The translations under genes were made by a program, and so were the position numbers. From contig NC_092675.1 of NCBI RefSeq assembly GCF_964355755.1, forward strand, positions 22,422,412 through 22,486,411: a stretch of DNA of 64,000 bases, given 5' to 3'. Positions 57,711 through 64,000 of this stretch are shown piece by piece; within the stretch, counting starts at the first letter, position 1, and every line of letters starts with the position of its first letter. Under the pieces are notes generated by a model. That model was given only the letters and a program-made list of their open reading frames with translations. It did no database searches and was not told where the DNA came from. The stretch comes from Antedon mediterranea. Taxonomy: Eukaryota; Echinodermata; Crinoidea; Comatulida; Antedonidae.

Positions 57711-60191
57711 CGCAAAATTAGTTTTAAATAATTTTTTTTAATGTATATCATATCGTTGACAAGCTATTCAAATGTATTCCTTTTTAAAAATGTATTTTGA
57801 TTTTCGGATACAGATACTGCCAATTTATTTATTATTATTTTACTATTATTACCAGCCATAGGCCTATAATAATGAAGTGCAAACTACAAAAAATACTAAA
57901 AGGTAAATACAGTACACCAGCAGTAAGACTTCATCTACTGCAGATTTCCTTATTCGTTTCAGTTAGCAGAGAACGCATTAACTGTCTCTAAGGCGAAGGC
58001 TTCTTTTCACGAATCATTAATAATACAATTATTGAATTATCTATTCGCTAAGTCCATTCTAATGTAATTATACTGAAGAGGTTCTGTCTCATTCCCTTGA
58101 AAAATTCATCTGTTCGGCGGACGAGTTGATAACCAAATCGAATAAACCGCATAATATGCTTTTATTGAATTTACTCACGTGAATTTAATTTGCAAAATGA
58201 ATAAAAATATTTCCGTGATTGTATGTGTACAGGGCGTATATGTTTTGCTATATTTAGACGTCTGCTGCTTACGTACCTTTTAAGTAATTGTTGAATGTAT
58301 AGGCATACGCCTAAGCTAGACGCATGCGTTTAAAGTTATTAAGTACGAAACAGGTTTTGGTTTTTGGTCACTAACCTATAACATGTTGTACAGTTGCTAT
58401 CTAGCATCAATTGATACTTTACGTTTGTCTTAGACAGTGTATTCATAATGATTAAACTTATAAAACAAACACGGAGAACAAAATAAACGTATAGGCAAAG
58501 AACTGAACAAGAATATTACAATGTTGATATACAAACGTTGATTCACGAGATATACAACCCTGTCCTATTGGTATATAAGTACTCTAGGCGTTTATTTCAG
58601 TTCGGATGATGATGAGAATAGTTTCTCGAAACATGTCAAGACATTTTAAGGCAGTTTGCCTGTTTATCAAATGCCTCACAATCGTTATTTTAACTCGAAA
58701 GATAGGCATATTAAATGAGGGGGCCTAACTGAGAGCTATTGGGTTTGGCATAATATCTACAATCTACCCTGTCAATGCTTGTGCTTACCATTATGAGCCA
58801 ATAAAGAAGAGTGAGAGAGTGGCCACAATTACACTTTCCCAAAAACCCACTTACTCTATTATATACCGGTACGGTACTATTGCAGATTTTAGATATCACC
58901 TATCACCAGTCCCAGTTACACTCCTTCACTTCCTTTCATTGAATCTAGCCGCGAGTGTGAATTAGGTTGTAAGTAATGGTATGTTTTATTGTTATGTATG
59001 CAAATTTATCCGGTAACCATGCATTCAGCCAAACAGCTGACTTGAAAAAAAAATGACATAACGCTCTGAAAAAGTGGCAATGTATCAAGACAATAAATAG
59101 TTAACAATGGTAGAAGGAAGGTTGTAGTCAGCAGACAAGAAACCGCAGGTGCTGTTCATTGTCGTCAGACTTGACACTGTGCATGAAATTCACATGTACA
59201 GTTAAGTTGAAGCGGAATGAACTCAAACATTGCTATGCATTTATTCTTAAAGTTAGTGCAATATAGGCCTAGATTTAGTACTCTATATCCAAGCAGGAAA
59301 CAAAGTTATATGATTGGTTAATTCTCTTAAAAGTTCTTTGTTCTAAATGGACTTTTATTTTGTTTAAAAACTGCAAAACATAGATTCAATTGGGGAATCA
59401 GTAAGCTCATTCATATATTATTGCGGTGAACATCATCAATTTCCCAACTTTATTTACGAATTAATTCCTAATAATCAAATACAATTTCTCATCCATTGTG
59501 GCCGATATGTTTCATTGAATAACTTTCCCACGGGTGCCATAAATAATTACTTTTCGATTGATATTGAAAATGAATCCAGGAAAGATAATGAAATTACATA
59601 ATTTTTATCCTTGGATTTCATTTATTCATTTTTCAACACTCATCGAGCGGCGCACTTATTTCTCCGATTGGTTGCAGTTATTAAGAAAAGAATTATGTGA
59701 ATTAAGCTTTAATTTGGTGGAAGATTATACTAGTTTTCTAGATTTTACGTCCGTCGGTGTATACAACCATATCATATTGTGTGTGAATTATAACAATAAT
59801 TTTACTAAACTATAAGAATATATATGACTACATCATGAATTCATTACAATTGATTATTGATTCGTTGCAAAAGATATACGCAATAGAACATTAGGTAATC
59901 ATAGTTAATATTTTCATTCCAATCACATCCAGAGCTCAGACTAGTGGATGGACATCTAGGCCTTACCGTAGGCCTATAGAGGATGACTGGTGTTGCTTTT
60001 GGCAATGAGAAACCTTGCACTCATGTTTGCTTGATACATAAGAACAATAATTGGTAGATAATCATTTTAACCAACAAACTATTTAATTAGTACCATTATA
60101 AATTTAGTAGCACCAATGAATCCTTACACAAATAATTTTTGGTATTGATAGATTCTCTAAAAAGAATATTCTGTTGAATGAGAATATACCA
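57711..60191. other. Intergenic; no gene recognised
   Basis: AT-rich. Frames at 57797-57991, 58711-58899 and 59558-59815 lack family features, good splice context or coding bias. Any third exon of the Ly6-like gene could lie here, but no exon with the missing cysteines was found. Confidence 0.3.
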
Positions 60192-61035
60192 TTCATCGTG
60201 ATATTTCTGATCACGCATAAGGTGAATTTCGTCTGGTATCAAAGTGTCTAGGTTCAACAATGCATCTGGTCTCATACTTCCACAGTTCATCGTGATATTT
60301 CTGATCACGCATAAGGTGAATTTCGTCTGGTATCAAAGTGTCTAGGTTCAACAATGCATCTGGTCTCATACTTCCACAGTTCATCGTGATATTTCTGATC
60401 ACGCATAAGGTGAATTTCGTCTGGTATCAAAGTGTCTAGGTTCAACAATGCATCTGGTCTTATACTTCGACAGTTCATCGTGATATTTCTGATCACGCAT
60501 AAGGTGAATTTCGTCTGGTATCAAAGTGTCTAGGTTCAACAATGCATCTGGTCTCATACTTCCACAGTTCATCGTGATATTTCTGATCACGCATAAGGTG
60601 AATTTCGTCTGGTATCAAAGTGTCTAGGTTCAACAATGCATCTGGTCTTATACTTTGACAGTTCATCGTGATATTTCTGATCACGCATAAGGTGAATTTC
60701 GTCTGGTATCAAAGTGTCTAGGTTCAACAATGCATCTGGTCTCATACTTCCACAGTTCATCGTGATATTTCTGATCACGCATAAGGTGAATTTCGTCTGG
60801 TATCAAAGTGTCTAGGTTCAACAATGCATCTGGTCTCATACTTCCACAGTTCATCATGATATTTCTGATCACGCATAAGGTGAATTTCGTCTGGTATCAA
60901 AGTGTCTAGGTTCAACAATGCATCTGGTCTCATACTTCCACAGTTCATAGTGATATTTCTGATCACGCATTAGGTGAATTTCCTCTGGTGTTAAAGTTTC
61001 TAAGTTTGAACAATGCCTCTGGTCTCATACTTGCA
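60192..61035. repeat. 94-bp satellite array, nine units
   Basis: Units start TTCATCGTGATATTTCTGAT at 60192, 60286, 60380, 60474, 60568, 60662, 60756, 60850 and 60944. They are almost identical except at the junction: CTTCCACAG in most, CTTCGACAG or CTTTGACAG after the third and fifth. The last unit is degenerate. The period is not a multiple of three, so the repeated 63-aa minus-strand frames are not genes. Confidence 0.92.
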
Positions 61036-64000
61036 TTGATCTCTATTCCTCCTTAATGATGGATGCTGCAAAAGTAAATTAAAATGGTATAATCCTACTC
61101 GTAGTTTTACAGAAATGCGTTTCTACGGAGCATGGCCTACCGGTACTGCTTCTGCCTAAAACTAAAATCAAGATTCTGAGTAATTTAAAGCCTTAAGTCT
61201 AGACTCGAGTTTGCCTCTGTTTGGAATAAGTTTGTGCTGACTGGAATCTTTTCATCTGAGGATCACGCGGCTTACTGACTTATATTTTAGGTGGTATAAC
61301 ATATTTTGATATATAAATTGACGGAAATGCTGTGTAGTACTTTCATCATTTTAACTAAATGATCAAAAAATCATTATTTAATCAAGTATATAGGTTTTGT
61401 GTTGTGGGCCACTTACCTTGCACTCAAATAGTATAATATTTAGAGTTAAATACATATCAGTTTACTAACATAACCACAATATGTTCAGATTAATCGTAAA
61501 AAGAAATGTTGATGTATTTTTCCTCAAGCTACGTATTTCAAACTATTCTATATCATATTGCGACCGAAGCGGGATATGTATAGCGGTAAAATACTCACTT
61601 GAAATTTGATACAAAATAGGCAGAAATAACAACAAAACAAGAAAACTATCTGGTCTACGTTTATGAGATAATACAACCTATATAAAATAGTGTTCTGTTC
61701 TAATTATTTCACGTTTAATCATCTACTTACAAGGCGGATGTTAAGTAACTAGGGCTGTTTTAACGTCAAATAGGAGAGCAGTGTTTAGATAAATGCTAAT
61801 CTGTATATAATTTGAAATCGGCACAGTTTATGTCATCCATGCTTTCGATGGGATTGAATGCTTCTAAGTGTAGCCTTTAATAAACCTAAAGATCATGTGT
61901 GTATAGTATTTCATTGTTCCATGTACATGTCGTAAACTGACAAATAAGCTTCTATTCCTTATTTGCTATACATTTACTGCAACAATTTTATGAGATCAAC
62001 TATATTCATTTAAAAAAAAATTATAATTTAAACATAATATGAAATAAATAATATTTAAACAGATATAATGCCCGATCAGTGAGATGGAGTTCAAACGATA
62101 TCATCCACAACAATCAGCAATAACCATGATGGTACTCTAAATAATGACCGAGTGTTTAATATAAATATCAAAGTGATATACATAAACACCTAATGTTCAT
62201 AATGTTTAAAAGGCGTTTAATCGAAAAATATGCTTTAAAAAAGAAAACGTATTCAATAAAGTTACAATTACTTTATATAACATTTCCAGGCTCTTTTTTG
62301 AAAATTTATCTTTAAATGATGGAATCTCATTCCTGTTCGATTTTCCTTCCGTTTTTGAATCAGTGCACTAGTTTGGGATGATTAAAATGAAATAGGCCTA
62401 AAATTAACTCATCATATTTAAACTGTATAATAATTATATTTTTTTTCCAATATTGTGTAGATGCAAATCTTTCTTGTGGATGAAGTGTGTGTTTAGTAAC
62501 AACTAAAATAATGCAATTCGGTTTAAAAAAATCCATGTCTTATAAAACCACATCAGAATGCTAATGTTTAACTGGAGGGTCTTGGATGAAGATTAGGCTC
62601 AACAATACACAATGTTGTGTCACTCGTTTCTTAGGCCTAATGCAAAATTTAAGTTCGGATTATCTGATACCTCTAAAAAAAAGACGAAGACGACGAATGT
62701 TAAATCCTGAGCTTTTTCTGACGCCCTTTGTCCGATTATCTCCAAAATATTCGGTAATACAGCATCTTATATGTATCACACTGTATTATGCAAGGTTAAT
62801 GATAATAGGCGATACATGTGAAACATGTGCTGCTGTACATAAACGGAATCGAAACCTGTTTACAGTAGGCCATGTGCAGGGGACATCGACAAATCGGGTG
62901 ATGTGCCTAGGTTTCATTAACGAACCATAAAATCCCAAAATGATACACAACACAATATACGAAAACACAAAGGAATAACATAACAAACAATAAGCACATA
63001 AAGCACTTACATTTTTTGAGTCATCATGGCCTTGTGTCACGTGCAAAGTTATTTCAAACGAATTACATTAATATAACTGTAATCATAATCAGTCATAGAA
63101 GAAATTTAAAGTCCAATAATCTCCCATGAGCTTTCAAATGAAAATGAATAAAACTGTTTAAAATATATTTTAGGCGACTTGAAAAATGATTTATGAAAAT
63201 TGCATAAGAGTATTACTCCGTCTTCTTTTGATTCATAATTCGATTGGGAATGGTGTATAACCAAATTAATTTATTGAATAAGTATCTCAGCAATTTCTTT
63301 GTATTTTTCCGAATATTGCAAAAATGCAATCAAACTCAGACATTAGTCGAGATGATTTATGGATAAAACATAGCAATTTGAACGATTAATGTGTGGATAT
63401 CCTTTTATGTATTATTGACTAACAATAAATAGAGCAAATCACAGAAATTGATTTTTTTTTCTTTCAAAAAATCCCATTAAATTAAGATTTAAAAGTTGTT
63501 TGATTTCAATTTTGTATTATGACTTCCTCAAGCCGATTTCAACTGTAAATAAAATACAATGTATGCATAATATAGATAGGTCATACGCTTAACCTAACTT
63601 TAATATAATACAGACATCACATGTGATACATATGTGACACTGTGTATCACATTATGCCATTGGATATCCAGTACAACGAATCTGGTGTTGAATACTGTAA
63701 ACTGTCAATAAAAATGATATAAAAAGCACGAAAAAAAATTTGATATCACTAAATAAAAGTGATATTAAAATTGTTGGTGAAAATTTAAAAGTGGAATGTC
63801 AATATAGGCCGGTCTATTGCGCACATAAGGTCAGCAGACTGACACGGTGAAAGTCTGCTCCAACACCCTATAGACCACTACCACCTTATATGTAAATTCC
63901 ATAAAAATTAAGACAATTCTCATGTTCCATTTATTATTGAAGGTGTCTATACTCATCAATTTGCCGATTATAGTTAACTGGCCAATCAGAGAAATACAAA
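61036..64000. other. Terminal non-coding stretch; no gene seen
   Basis: AT-rich. The plus frame 62586-62930 and the overlapping minus frame 62786-63046 show no recognisable family. The latter has a possible donor (AAT|GTAAGTG) only on its 5' side, with stops in all frames after the nearest acceptor. Confidence 0.3.

Noticed and set aside
59558-59815. 85-aa plus-strand ORF
   Set aside because: AT-driven open frame without a domain pattern or splice context.
60096-60966. Overlapping 63-70-aa minus-strand ORFs of identical sequence
   Set aside because: Products of the 94-bp satellite, whose period is not a multiple of three.
60192-61035. CRISPR-like regular array
   Set aside because: Units are contiguous and nearly identical with no unique spacers, and the DNA is eukaryotic.
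62586-63046. Overlapping 114-aa plus and 86-aa minus ORFs
   Set aside because: No recognisable family, splice partners or conserved motifs; the minus ORF relies on a TTG start.

Overview
The window is animal nuclear DNA: AT-rich, with spliced genes (GT/AG introns), long non-coding stretches and many transposon relics. The gene content (an MS4A/CD20-like tandem array, ATP synthase delta, UQCRH, a ZYG11-like gene, a death-effector-domain protein) and the very frequent palindrome TAGGCCTA suggest an invertebrate deuterostome, perhaps an echinoderm. That placement is an inference. No prokaryotic, CRISPR or phage-like system was seen.

Layout. 1-7.6 kb: the 5' part of one MS4A-like gene and a second, damaged MS4A-like gene, both on the minus strand, with a pogo/Tigger-like element, a LINE relic and two copies of a short interspersed family. 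7.6-19.2 kb: repeats. These are two copies of a 1039-bp direct repeat (8078-9116 and 18155-19193) and the left arm of a large inverted duplication (9117-16674), which carries a private 2.5-kb insert with a Harbinger-type transposase exon, a GCGAGGCA-rich TIR element and a long imperfect hairpin. 20-29 kb: two complete MS4A-like genes on the minus strand (263 and 363 aa), each with six coding exons that join in frame. Both end in Gln/Gly/Pro-rich repeat tails, and in the larger gene the tail is a coding minisatellite of eight 45-bp units. 29.5-30.3 kb: a foldback-like element. 32.2-45.5 kb: the gene-dense part, with ATP5F1D (minus, 4 exons, 174 aa), a single-exon DED protein (plus, 248 aa), the last nine coding exons of a ZYG11-family gene (plus) and UQCRH (minus, 4 exons, 90 aa). 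49-54.5 kb: the right arm of the inverted duplication. 54.7-55.6 kb: two exons that splice into a Ly6/quiver-like cysteine pattern. 55-61 kb: several tandem arrays, ending in nine units of a 94-bp satellite. 61-64 kb: nothing recognisable.

ATP5F1D and UQCRH encode subunits of mitochondrial oxidative phosphorylation. The MS4A-like genes encode four-pass membrane proteins that share exon boundaries, phases and a splice acceptor just upstream of the ATG, so they arose by tandem duplication. The most unusual items are the 5.5/7.6-kb inverted duplication around 32 kb of genes, the 1039-bp repeat that abuts its edge exactly, a six-copy family that looks like non-autonomous Helentrons (HINE-like) with a GACA/GACC core, and the rapidly diverging repeat tails of the MS4A-like proteins.
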